Part shown: piece by piece, positions 1-6,772 of the stretch | How positions within the stretch are numbered: the stretch's first letter is position 1 | How the letters are laid out: every line of letters starts with the position of its first letter | Source: Clostridium sp. UBA6758 | Lineage (GTDB): Bacteria; Bacillota; Clostridia; Clostridiales; Clostridiaceae | NCBI GenBank assembly: GCA_002453475.1 | Contig: DKGY01000116.1 | Location: forward strand, 175,224 to 188,418 | Direction of reading: 5' to 3' | Length of the DNA stretch: 13,195 nt | Translations under genes and position numbers: made by a program | The notes under the pieces: generated by a model | Databases searched by the model: none | Told to the model about the DNA's origin: nothing | What the model saw: the letters and a program-made list of their open reading frames with translations, nothing else

Positions 1-179
1 AAATAATCTTCTCCAAGGATTTCCATACTGTATTTCTTAACTATTTCTCGGGATAAAACTTCTTCTATTACATTTAATAGTTCTCCATTTTTTCTTTGAA
101 TTGGTGGTGCTCCTACAGACAGGTGCAGATCTGAACCTTCATTTTCAACCACATATTTTAAAAGTTCCTTTAACTCCAT
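1..179 (-). CDS. pilT: PilT-type twitching motility ATPase, N-terminal fragment
   Basis: This is a partial gene: the first 59 codons are present and the rest runs off the window start. I translated it by hand from the ATG at 179-177. The fragment begins MELKELLKYVVENEGSDLHL and continues SVGAPPIQRKNGEL. The pattern SDLHLSxGxPPxxRxxG is the hallmark of the N-terminal PAS-like domain of PilT/PilB-type secretion ATPases, and the short leader before it fits PilT better than PilB. PilT powers retraction of type IV pili at the inner face of the membrane. The Walker motifs are not in the window, so the ATPase core cannot be checked. A Shine-Dalgarno AAGGAGA lies about 6 bases before the ATG. The gene is separated from sigK by 298 bases holding a terminator-like hairpin and a possible promoter, so it is probably transcribed separately. 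Confidence 0.85.
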   Translation of the reverse strand, partial: MELKELLKYVVENEGSDLHLSVGAPPIQRKNGELLNVIEEVLSREIVKKYSMEILGEDY

Positions 180-253
180 TTGTTATCTCCTTATACATCA
201 TAAAATATATTTCCACCTACATTATTAAATTTCTAATTTTTTATTTCACTTTA

Positions 254-283
254 AGTTTACTATAATTTTCATTAGCTTATCAA
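254..283 (-). promoter_or_regulatory. Possible sigma-A promoter for pilT
   Basis: On the minus strand TTGATA (278-283) is followed by an 18-base spacer and TAAACT (254-259). The -35 box is a good match and the -10 box is moderate. In such AT-rich DNA chance matches are common, so this is tentative. Confidence 0.35.
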
Positions 284-376
284 TGTATATAATCGTATTA
301 AATTTATTTATATTTATATTGGCATTTAAAATTTATTTAATTTCTTTAGTATTAGACTAAAAGTTTCTAAAAAATA

Positions 377-421
377 TGATATGTATTGATTCATAATCTC
401 TTTATGAATCAATACATATCA
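377..421 (-). terminator. Intrinsic terminator after sigK
   Basis: A perfect 20-bp inverted repeat (377-396 and 402-421) with a 5-base loop begins about 57 bases past the sigK stop. On the minus strand it is followed by ATATTTTTTAG, a U-rich tail. The stem is unusually long and AT-rich for a terminator. A binding-site role for a dimeric regulator cannot be excluded. Confidence 0.65.
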
Positions 422-477
422 ATATCTTTAACAGTATAAAAACAATTATATGTCAAATATTTAATTAAGGTACATTA

Positions 478-1179
478 TTAACCTTCACCAAAATTTAATT
501 CTTTAAGTAGTTTCTTTAATGCTCTTTTTTCTATTCTCGATACATAAGATCTTGAAATACCTAATATTGAAGCTATTTCTCGTTGAGTTTTTGGTTTTCC
601 ATCTATTAACCCATACCTCATTTCTATTATTTTTCTCTCTCTTTCTTGAAGACATGTTTCCAGTATACAATATAACTTTTTCACTTGTATTTTATTTTCT
701 ACTACCTCCAAAATGGAATCTTTATCACTACTTAATATGTCCATAAGAGATATTTCATTTCCTTCTTTGTCTAAACCTATAGGATCTTGCAAATATACTT
801 CACTTCGAATTTTCTTGTTGTTTCTGATGAGCATAAGAATCTCATTCTCTATACATCTTGCAGCATAAGTTGCTAACCTAGTTCCCTTATCCATATCAAA
901 TGAATCTATAGCCTTAATTAATCCTACAGTTCCAATTGATATTAAATCGTCCACTTCTTTCCCAGGAAATGAATATTTTTTAACTATATGTGCTACTAAT
1001 CTTAGATTTCTTTCAACTAAGACACCTTTTGCTTCAGGCTCTCCATCTTTTAATCTTTGTAAATATTCTTTTTCTTCTACTTCTGTAAGTGGTTGTGGAA
1101 AAGAGTTATTTCCTGAAACATATCCTGTAAGTAAGGCATATTCGCTAATTACGTTTAATAACCAACTCAAGCAAAACAT
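478..1179 (-). CDS. sigK: RNA polymerase sporulation sigma factor, pro-sigma-K, uninterrupted
   Basis: Late mother-cell sigma factor, 233 residues. An N-terminal hydrophobic stretch (residues 1-19) precedes YVSGNNSFPQPL, which lines up with the B. subtilis pro-sequence and mature start. SpoIVFB-type intramembrane cleavage is therefore expected near residue 19/20. Sigma region 2 spans about 55-120 (NLRLVAHIVKKY, DLISIGTVGLIKAI, ATYAARCIENEIL). Region 4 carries a helix-turn-helix at about 197-217 (TQREIASILGISRSYVSRIE). The similarity to sigma-K from FPQPL onward, including DPIGxDKEGNEISLxD, separates it from the paralogue sigma-E. The reading frame is continuous, so no skin-type prophage interrupts it here. 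Shine-Dalgarno AGGGGGAG precedes the ATG by about 5 bases. It is isolated between pbp and pilT, with a candidate sigma-E promoter upstream and a terminator downstream. Confidence 0.93.
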   Translation of the reverse strand: MFCLSWLLNVISEYALLTGYVSGNNSFPQPLTEVEEKEYLQRLKDGEPEAKGVLVERNLRLVAHIVKKYSFPGKEVDDLISIGTVGLIKAIDSFDMDKGTRLATYAARCIENEILMLIRNNKKIRSEVYLQDPIGLDKEGNEISLMDILSSDKDSILEVVENKIQVKKLYCILETCLQERERKIIEMRYGLIDGKPKTQREIASILGISRSYVSRIEKRALKKLLKELNFGEG

Positions 1180-1208
1180 TTATGCTCCCCCTAATAGTGC
1201 TTATTATT

Positions 1209-1238
1209 ATAATATGTTTACTTTAGGGGAAAAGTGAC
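1209..1238 (-). promoter_or_regulatory. Candidate sigma-E-type promoter of sigK
   Basis: On the minus strand TCACTTT (1231-1237, preceded by G) lies 14 bases before CATATTAT (1209-1216). This resembles the sigma-E pattern, a TCATATT-like -35 about 14 bases from CATAnnnT. In B. subtilis sigK is a sigma-E target. The -10 is fair and the -35 imperfect. A TATAAT overlapping this site (1207-1212) could instead be a sigma-A -10. Confidence 0.35.
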
Positions 1239-1307
1239 TATATTGAAATATTTATTTAAAAGAAAAATTTCAAATTTTAGGTATATCATATAACATGAAA
1301 TCTAACT

Positions 1308-2972
1308 TTAATTTAATTGCATATAATTACCTTGAATTAAATTTTCTATTATATCCTTAAATATAGAACATGCAACTTGACTACTTCCACTCTTTTCTTC
1401 TATTTGTGGTAAAAATATAACCATTGAATAGTATTTGTTATCGTATTTAAAAAAACCTGCAAACCACCCATCAGAACACTTTTTATCTCCTTCAAAATAT
1501 TCAGTAGTTCCAGTTTTTCCACCAACTTCTATATTATCTATTTTAGCATTACTTCCCGTACCAAGATCATCATTTACTACACCTATCATACCTGCTTTAA
1601 TTATGTTAGCAGTACTTTCACTAAACACCTTTCTAGATTCACTTTCATACTTCTTTAAAGTTTTACCTTCTTCACTTACAATTTCCTTTATAATTTTAGG
1701 TTTAATATACTTACCACCATTAACTACTGTATTGGGAATAGATAAAGCTGCTATAGGTGTAGTTCTCACTGTTTGCCCTATAGAAGTATTAGTAATAATA
1801 TCTAAGTTGTTTTCTACCTTATATCCTTCTATAGTTCCACTTTTCTCATCCTGAAGATTTAAGGTCTTATTAAATAATCCTAATCTATTAGATAATTCAT
1901 ATATTCTATCCATTCCAACCTTCCACCCAATCTGAGCAAACGTATCATTGGATGATGCTATATATGCTTGTTCCATATTATATGAACCTAACTTTTCAAT
2001 ACTTTTAGGGAAAATCCCCTTTAAATAAAACTTTTCATCTATTCCTATTAGTTGATTTTCCAATGCTGCTTCATATACTATAGTTTTAAAAGTAGAACCA
2101 AGTAAAAAACCATTTCCACTAGGTATTCCAATATTTACATTAGATAAACTATCATTTTTCTGCGCCATTGATAATATATCACCAGTGCCGCTTTCCATTA
2201 ATACTGCTCCAATTTGACCATATTCTTCATAATTTTTACTTTTTAAAATTTCTTCTATCTTTCTTTGAATATTATAATCTAAGGTTGTAACTACATTATT
2301 ATTACCTTTTATATCACTAAATACTTCTTTAATAATATTACCACTAACATCCTTTTCAAGCTTTAATTGTTCTTTTTTATTATCCTTCGTATATTCATAT
2401 ATTTCTCTTTCTAGAGTTCCCTCATCTTTCATCTTGGAATTATCAGAATATTTTACTCCACTAGCTATTATATTTTTTATATTCCAATCATTATTCTTTT
2501 TATATTCAGTATATTCATATACATACATTCCTTTTACATCTTCTATATTTTTTAATTTTTCATAGCATTCTTTATCAATCTCATATTGTTTATTTCCATT
2601 CTCCATTTCATACTGTAATAAAGAGATATCGTAATCTTTCTTAAAACTTCGTAGTATATAGGATACATTTTTCATTGAAATAAAAGCTGCTTCTTCGTTT
2701 AGTGTATAAAAGGTTAATGGATCTATCACTACATAATATTTTAATGTACTCTCAAAAAGATTATTATTATTTCTATCAAGCAACTTAAAATTAATATTAT
2801 TTATATCCTCTTCATAGTAATATTGTTCATTAGCAGATACTAAAAGTGTAGGCCCTTCCATTAATTGAACATGGATAAACCTTATAATTAATCCTATAAA
2901 CATTAATACCATAATAGATAATAGGCAATAGTTTCTAGCAGTTATCTGCCTTTTGAAACTTTTTTGAAACAA
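1308..2972 (-). CDS. Class B penicillin-binding protein (PbpI/SpoVD-like transpeptidase)
   Basis: D,D-transpeptidase that cross-links peptidoglycan outside the membrane; 554 residues from the start chosen here. One membrane segment at about 15-37 anchors it. A non-catalytic N-terminal domain follows (about 45-220) and then the transpeptidase domain from about 228 (VVTTLDYNIQRKIEEIL). All three active-site motifs are intact: STFK with Ser293 and Lys296, SSN at 340-342, and KTGT at 486-489. The reading frame is also open from a GTG at 2981, but the Shine-Dalgarno AAAGGAGG (2981-2988) touches that GTG. The TTG at 2972 sits 8 bases from it and is the better start. In B. subtilis the class B PBP PbpI (yrrR) also lies close downstream of udk, so this is a plausible counterpart. 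That, and a sporulation role next to sigK, are inferences. Vegetative PBP2-type function remains possible. Confidence 0.88.
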   Translation of the reverse strand: MFQKSFKRQITARNYCLLSIMVLMFIGLIIRFIHVQLMEGPTLLVSANEQYYYEEDINNINFKLLDRNNNNLFESTLKYYVVIDPLTFYTLNEEAAFISMKNVSYILRSFKKDYDISLLQYEMENGNKQYEIDKECYEKLKNIEDVKGMYVYEYTEYKKNNDWNIKNIIASGVKYSDNSKMKDEGTLEREIYEYTKDNKKEQLKLEKDVSGNIIKEVFSDIKGNNNVVTTLDYNIQRKIEEILKSKNYEEYGQIGAVLMESGTGDILSMAQKNDSLSNVNIGIPSGNGFLLGSTFKTIVYEAALENQLIGIDEKFYLKGIFPKSIEKLGSYNMEQAYIASSNDTFAQIGWKVGMDRIYELSNRLGLFNKTLNLQDEKSGTIEGYKVENNLDIITNTSIGQTVRTTPIAALSIPNTVVNGGKYIKPKIIKEIVSEEGKTLKKYESESRKVFSESTANIIKAGMIGVVNDDLGTGSNAKIDNIEVGGKTGTTEYFEGDKKCSDGWFAGFFKYDNKYYSMVIFLPQIEEKSGSSQVACSIFKDIIENLIQGNYMQLN

Positions 2973-2975
2973 TAA

Positions 2976-3018
2976 AAACACCTCCTTTAGTATAATCTTT
3001 GACTAAAGAAAGGTGTTT
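2976..3018 (-). promoter_or_regulatory. Hairpin after udk that contains the pbp Shine-Dalgarno
   Basis: Arms 3002-3018 and 2976-2991 pair over 16 bp with one extra base in the 5' arm and a 10-base loop. On the minus strand the 3' arm is ACTAAAGGAGGTGTTT, which contains the whole pbp ribosome-binding site, and TTTTTATTG follows directly. The structure can act as a terminator of udk about 43 bases past its stop, as a lid over pbp translation, or both. Confidence 0.7.
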
Positions 3019-3044
3019 AATACCAAATTTTGAAACTTGTATAC
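3015..3044 (-). promoter_or_regulatory. Weak sigma-F-like promoter motif ahead of pbp
   Basis: On the minus strand GTATA (3040-3044), a full match to the sigma-F -35, is followed after 15 bases by GG (3023-3024). The rest of the -10 region (GGTATTAAAC) matches poorly. It is noted because B. subtilis pbpI is, as I recall, sigma-F dependent. Low confidence. Confidence 0.2.
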
Positions 3045-3061
3045 ACTGAATTATATTTTAT

Positions 3062-3688
3062 TTACTCTTGTCTTGCTAATATCTGATGTATATTTCCTTT
3101 AATAACTTCTATAGCTACTTTATTATGACCACCCTCTGGTATAATAATGTCTGCATATTTCTTGGTGTTTTCTGTAAACTGTTCATGCATCTGCTTAACC
3201 ACAGTTAAATATTGAGTTATTACTGAATCTACAGTTCTTCCTCTTTCATTAATATCTCTTACTAGCCTTCTTATAAATCTTACATCTGCATCAGTATCTA
3301 CATATATTTTTATGTCTAGCATATCTCTAAGCGATTCATCCTCAAGGACAAGGATTCCTTCAACTATTACTATTTCTCTTGGCTCCACTAGAATAGTTTC
3401 TTTTTTTCTGTTATGTACCTCAAAGTCATACTGAGGCTTTTCAATAGCTTTACCATCATTTATAGACTTTAAATGACTTACTAATAAGGCTGTATCGAAG
3501 GCATATGGATGATCATAGTTTGTCTTTACTCTGTCCTCCATAGTTAAATGGCTTTGGTCCTTATAATAACAATCTTGTTCTATCATAGCTATGCAATTTC
3601 CATCAAAGCTTTTACATATTTCCTTTGCTATGGTACTTTTCCCTGAACCAGTTCCACCTGTTATTCCTATTATAACTGGACGTTTCAT
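3062..3688 (-). CDS. udk: Uridine kinase
   Basis: Phosphorylates uridine and cytidine with ATP or GTP in the pyrimidine salvage pathway, in the cytoplasm. It has 208 residues, the normal length for bacterial Udk. The P-loop GGTGSGKS is at residues 11-18. Other family segments are [25 protein letters not shown], a strand ending in [29 protein letters not shown], and [18 protein letters not shown]. The start ATG shares one base with the stop of trhP (TAATG), and the Shine-Dalgarno GGAGG lies inside the end of trhP, so the two should be translationally coupled. The trmR-trhP-udk order is also found in B. subtilis (yrrM-yrrN/yrrO-udk), from memory. A hairpin follows the gene. Confidence 0.95.
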   Translation of the reverse strand: MKRPVIIGITGGTGSGKSTIAKEICKSFDGNCIAMIEQDCYYKDQSHLTMEDRVKTNYDHPYAFDTALLVSHLKSINDGKAIEKPQYDFEVHNRKKETILVEPREIVIVEGILVLEDESLRDMLDIKIYVDTDADVRFIRRLVRDINERGRTVDSVITQYLTVVKQMHEQFTENTKKYADIIIPEGGHNKVAIEVIKGNIHQILARQE

Positions 3689-4914
3689 TAAACTTCCTCC
3701 TTAGCCTTTATAATAATATCATTTTCTTCTAATTCTTCATCAACTTTAGCAGTATATATCATTTTAGCACTAGGTGCTGACTCAATTTTATTTCCTTTTT
3801 CATCATGAAGATCTCTTAGTACAACTTGCTTATTTGAGCCTATTGGTCTTAAAACTTCAACTTGAGCTCCTTCGACTACTTTATTTCTATGCTCAATGGT
3901 AACTATTCCCGTTTCTTTGTTATAATCCTTAACTATACCTATAATGTCATAATTTCTTACATAAGCTGAGCTATCTTGAACTTGTTTATTTTCTTCATTC
4001 AAATAGAATCCAGTATAATATTGTCTATGACTAGGTTTATTTAAATCTTCTAGCCATCTTGGATTAAATTTATATTCTGCTGGTGATCTCATGTATTCAT
4101 CTATAGCTTCTCTATATGCTTTAACAACACTTGCAACGTAGTAAGTGCTCTTCATTCTACCTTCTATTTTAAATGATAGTGCTCCAGTTTCCATTAATTC
4201 TGGAATGTGTTCAATCATACATAAATCCTTAGAATTCATTATATATGTTCCTTTATCATCTTCCACGATAGGATAATACTCTCCTTCGCGCTTTTCCTCT
4301 ACTAGATGATATTTATACCTGCATGGTTGTGCACAAGATCCCCTATTAGAATCCCTTCCTACCATATAGTTTGATATAAGACATCTTCCTGAATATGCCA
4401 TACACATAGAACCATGAACAAATATCTCTAAATCCATAGTTTCAGGTATTTTATCTTGTACTTTTTTAATTTCTGCAAGAGATAATTCTCTAGCTAAAAC
4501 AACTCTTTTAACGCCCATCTTGTGCCAAAACTCACAAGTCTTCCAGTTAACAGTATTTGCTTGAGTACTTAAATGTAACTCCATATCTGGTACTGTTTCT
4601 CTAGCCATCATAATTATACCAGGATCTGAAACTATAATTGCATCTACTCCTGCTTCATATAATTCTTTTAGATATTCTTCTAACCCTTCTAAATCATCAT
4701 TGTGTGGAAATACATTTAAAGTTACATAAACTTTTTTTCCTTTTGAGTGAGCAAATTCTATACCTTCTAATAATTCTTCATTACTAAAATTATCTGCAAA
4801 GGCTCTAAGATTTAACTTGCTACCACCTAAATATATTGCATCTGCTCCAAAATTTATTGCTGCTTTAAGCTTCTCCAAGTTCCCTGCTGGAGCTAATAGT
4901 TCCGGTGTTTTCAT
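3688..4914 (-). CDS. trhP: U32-family tRNA uridine-34 hydroxylation protein (TrhP-like)
   Basis: Annotated in databases as a U32 peptidase. Better characterised members (TrhP in E. coli, TrhP1/TrhP2 = YrrN/YrrO in B. subtilis) make 5-hydroxyuridine at tRNA position 34, using an iron-sulfur cluster. 408 residues from the start chosen. The N-terminus [29 protein letters not shown] is typical. The U32 signature [16 protein letters not shown] is present. The four likely cluster cysteines are 171, 178, 194 and 198 (MC..., GRC, GSCAQPC). The ATG at 4920 is only one base from the Shine-Dalgarno AGGAGG (4922-4927); the ATG at 4914 is 7 bases away and is preferred. It overlaps trmR by 50 bases and udk by one base. 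The methyltransferase partner next door supports a tRNA-modification role over peptidase activity. Only one copy is in this window, whereas B. subtilis has two in tandem. Confidence 0.88.
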   Translation of the reverse strand: MKTPELLAPAGNLEKLKAAINFGADAIYLGGSKLNLRAFADNFSNEELLEGIEFAHSKGKKVYVTLNVFPHNDDLEGLEEYLKELYEAGVDAIIVSDPGIIMMARETVPDMELHLSTQANTVNWKTCEFWHKMGVKRVVLARELSLAEIKKVQDKIPETMDLEIFVHGSMCMAYSGRCLISNYMVGRDSNRGSCAQPCRYKYHLVEEKREGEYYPIVEDDKGTYIMNSKDLCMIEHIPELMETGALSFKIEGRMKSTYYVASVVKAYREAIDEYMRSPAEYKFNPRWLEDLNKPSHRQYYTGFYLNEENKQVQDSSAYVRNYDIIGIVKDYNKETGIVTIEHRNKVVEGAQVEVLRPIGSNKQVVLRDLHDEKGNKIESAPSAKMIYTAKVDEELEENDIIIKAKEEV

Positions 4915-5563
4915 TTTCATTCCTCCTAACTGTCAGTGCTATACCATCTCCCATTGGTATTACTGTTGTAAGTAAGTTTTCATCCTTTGAGATTGTCTCC
5001 ATATATTTCTTCATTCTTTTTACTATAGTAATCTTTCTTTTTATCATCAGGTCTTTACATGCAACCATACCTCTAAATAATACATTATCTGATATAATTA
5101 TTCCATCCTTTGATAACATTCTTATGCAATGAGGTAAAAACTCACAATAATGACCTTTTCCTGCATCCATAAAAATTAAGTCATACTCATCATCTAAGTT
5201 CTCAAGAACTTCCAAACAATCACCTTGTATTATTGATATCTTATCATCTAAACCTGCCTTTTTTATATTTTCAGTTGCTATGTTTACCATTTTTTCATCT
5301 CTTTCAATGGTAGTTATAGTAACATTATTTTCCGATGCTAAGGACATTAAAATGGAGGAGTATCCTATTGCCGTTCCAAGCTCAAGTATTTTTTTAGGTT
5401 TTTTTAAATTAATCATAAACTCTATTAATCTAGCAGTTTCCTTTTGAACTATAGGTACTGCATTTTCTTCCGCAAAATCTTCTAATTCTTTTAACATCCC
5501 TTTAGAATCTCCTATGAGACCTCTTAAGTACTTTTCCATATAATCATATGTAATACCGCTCAT
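4865..5563 (-). CDS. trmR: SAM-dependent O-methyltransferase, TrmR-like (tRNA 5-hydroxyuridine methyltransferase)
   Basis: Expected to methylate 5-hydroxyuridine at tRNA position 34 to 5-methoxyuridine, completing the step begun by the adjacent TrhP. 232 residues from the start chosen. The SAM-binding motif ELGTAIGYSS is at 61-70. The family's metal-binding segments MDAGKGHY (Asp133) and SDNVLFRG (Asp159, Asn160) are both present, as in the catechol O-methyltransferase-like family. The ATG at 5575 is part of the Shine-Dalgarno GGAGG (5569-5573), so the ATG at 5563, 5 bases beyond it, is the likely start. The conserved fold seems to end at about MGDGIALTVRR (residue 214). The last 18 residues lie largely in DNA shared with the trhP start and look like a read-on tail. 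Placement matches B. subtilis yrrM. The specific tRNA role is inferred from homology and context. Confidence 0.85.
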   Translation of the reverse strand: MSGITYDYMEKYLRGLIGDSKGMLKELEDFAEENAVPIVQKETARLIEFMINLKKPKKILELGTAIGYSSILMSLASENNVTITTIERDEKMVNIATENIKKAGLDDKISIIQGDCLEVLENLDDEYDLIFMDAGKGHYCEFLPHCIRMLSKDGIIISDNVLFRGMVACKDLMIKRKITIVKRMKKYMETISKDENLLTTVIPMGDGIALTVRRNENENTGTISSSRELGEA

Positions 5564-5568
5564 ATCTT

Positions 5569-5573
5569 CCTCC
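5569..5573 (-). promoter_or_regulatory. Shine-Dalgarno deciding the trmR start
   Basis: GGAGG on the minus strand shares its first base with the upstream in-frame ATG (5573-5575) and lies 5 bases before the ATG at 5561-5563. The downstream ATG is therefore the working start. Confidence 0.75.
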
Positions 5574-5703
5574 ATATAGCCCTATATAATTTAATTTTTA
5601 TTTATACACTATATTGAAAACCTCTTATCCATATCATATACACTTATTATTAAGAATATAATAACTACATAGATTAAAGTTTTCCTTATAATTTTTTAGT
5701 ACA

Positions 5704-5738
5704 AAGTTATAAGCTCAAAATTATTGAGCTTATAACTT
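5704..5738 (-). terminator. Hairpin terminator after mltG
   Basis: Perfect 15-bp inverted repeat (5704-5718 and 5724-5738) with a 5-base loop, 20 bases past the mltG stop. The tail on the minus strand (TTGTACTAAAA) is poor in U, so termination may be partial. The 125 bases that follow, up to trmR, show no clear promoter, which also leaves room for read-through. Confidence 0.55.
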
Positions 5739-5758
5739 CTTATGATAAATTTAATATT

Positions 5759-6748
5759 TTAGTATCCTAATTCTTTTTTCTTATTCTCAAAGTCCTCATA
5801 ATTATCAGTAAAATAATGATGCATTTTATCTTTTTCTAAAACGTAAAATAAGTAGTCAGTACTTTCAGGCTTAACTGCTGCTAAAATTGATGATAACCCT
5901 GGACTAGATATAGGACCTATTGGCAACCCATTAATTTTATAAGTATTATAAGGTGAATCTATCTCCAAATGCTTGTATAAAACTGTATCTACATGCTCAC
6001 CTAAAGCATATATAACTGTAGCATCAATCTGTAGCTTCTTCATATCTTCACTCTTTAACCTATTGTATATAACTGATGAAACTAATGGTCTTTCTTCATC
6101 AACTCTAGTTTCATTTTCTATAAGAGAAGCTATAGTTATTATATCGTAAACATTAGTTCCTTCAGGAATAATACTCTTAATTTTAGAATTAAAAGCATTA
6201 TTCATAGTAGCAATAACTTCATTAGGCTTAACCCCTGGATTAAAGAAATATGTATCAGGAAATAAAAATCCTTCTAAATCATATCTTCTTCCTTCCTTTG
6301 CTGGAATATAATCTGGAGCTGGATATTCCTTTACTGCTTTTAAAAACTCATCCTTAGTAAATACTCCTTTTTCATCAAATAATATAGCCATTTTTTCTAT
6401 ATCATATCCTTCTGGAATAGTTACAGATATAGATCCTTCATTGTTTTTATTTTCTAAAACAGAAATTATTTCCTCAAAACTTGATTTACCTGACACCTTA
6501 AATGTTCCTGGTACAAGTTCCACTGAAGTATTATGCAACTTCATATAAACCTTTGTTAACATTTTATTTTTTACTAATCCTTGATTATCTAACCTATCTA
6601 ATATGTTATAAAGCGAATCCCCCTCATTTACAACTATGGTGACTTCATCACCTTTTAATGGAGACTTTGTTGCATAAATGTAATAAAAGCCACTGGCTGT
6701 TAATATTGCTATTAGCACTATTACAACTATACCTACAATTTTCTTCAT
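5759..6748 (-). CDS. mltG: Endolytic murein transglycosylase MltG
   Basis: Membrane-anchored YceG-like lytic transglycosylase that cuts nascent glycan strands and so limits their length. 329 residues. A single N-terminal membrane helix (about 4-26) is followed by a LysM-like region (VTIVVNEGDSLYNILDRL, 36-53) and the YceG domain. Family motifs are LEGFLFPDTY at 158-167, ASLIENE at 207-213 with catalytic Glu211, and DSPYNTYKINGLPIGPISSPG at 264-284. The gene starts 24 bases after the bipA stop, with a GGGGGTG ribosome-binding site, so it is probably cotranscribed with bipA. It is placed before trmR as in B. subtilis yrrL-yrrM. Family members work with PBPs; the class B PBP in this window is one possible partner, but that is inference. 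Confidence 0.94.
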   Translation of the reverse strand: MKKIVGIVVIVLIAILTASGFYYIYATKSPLKGDEVTIVVNEGDSLYNILDRLDNQGLVKNKMLTKVYMKLHNTSVELVPGTFKVSGKSSFEEIISVLENKNNEGSISVTIPEGYDIEKMAILFDEKGVFTKDEFLKAVKEYPAPDYIPAKEGRRYDLEGFLFPDTYFFNPGVKPNEVIATMNNAFNSKIKSIIPEGTNVYDIITIASLIENETRVDEERPLVSSVIYNRLKSEDMKKLQIDATVIYALGEHVDTVLYKHLEIDSPYNTYKINGLPIGPISSPGLSSILAAVKPESTDYLFYVLEKDKMHHYFTDNYEDFENKKKELGY

Positions 6749-6772
6749 ATTACACCCCCATGAATGGAAATA

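Larger units (their letters stand above)
180..477. other. sigK-pilT intergenic region
   Basis: This 298-base, very AT-rich gap has no open reading frame of note. It holds a long hairpin near sigK (377-421) and a possible sigma-A promoter (254-283) ahead of pilT. The stretch between them shows no other structure I can support. Confidence 0.7.

Noticed and set aside
1264..1280. AAAATTT-C-AAATTTT as a pbp terminator
   Set aside because: A one-base loop cannot form, the stem has no G:C pair, and such repeats are common by chance in this AT-rich DNA.
2973..2981. GTG at 2981 as the start of the PBP gene
   Set aside because: The GTG directly abuts and overlaps the Shine-Dalgarno (AGGAGGTG), leaving no room for ribosome spacing. 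The in-frame TTG at 2972 has 8-base spacing.
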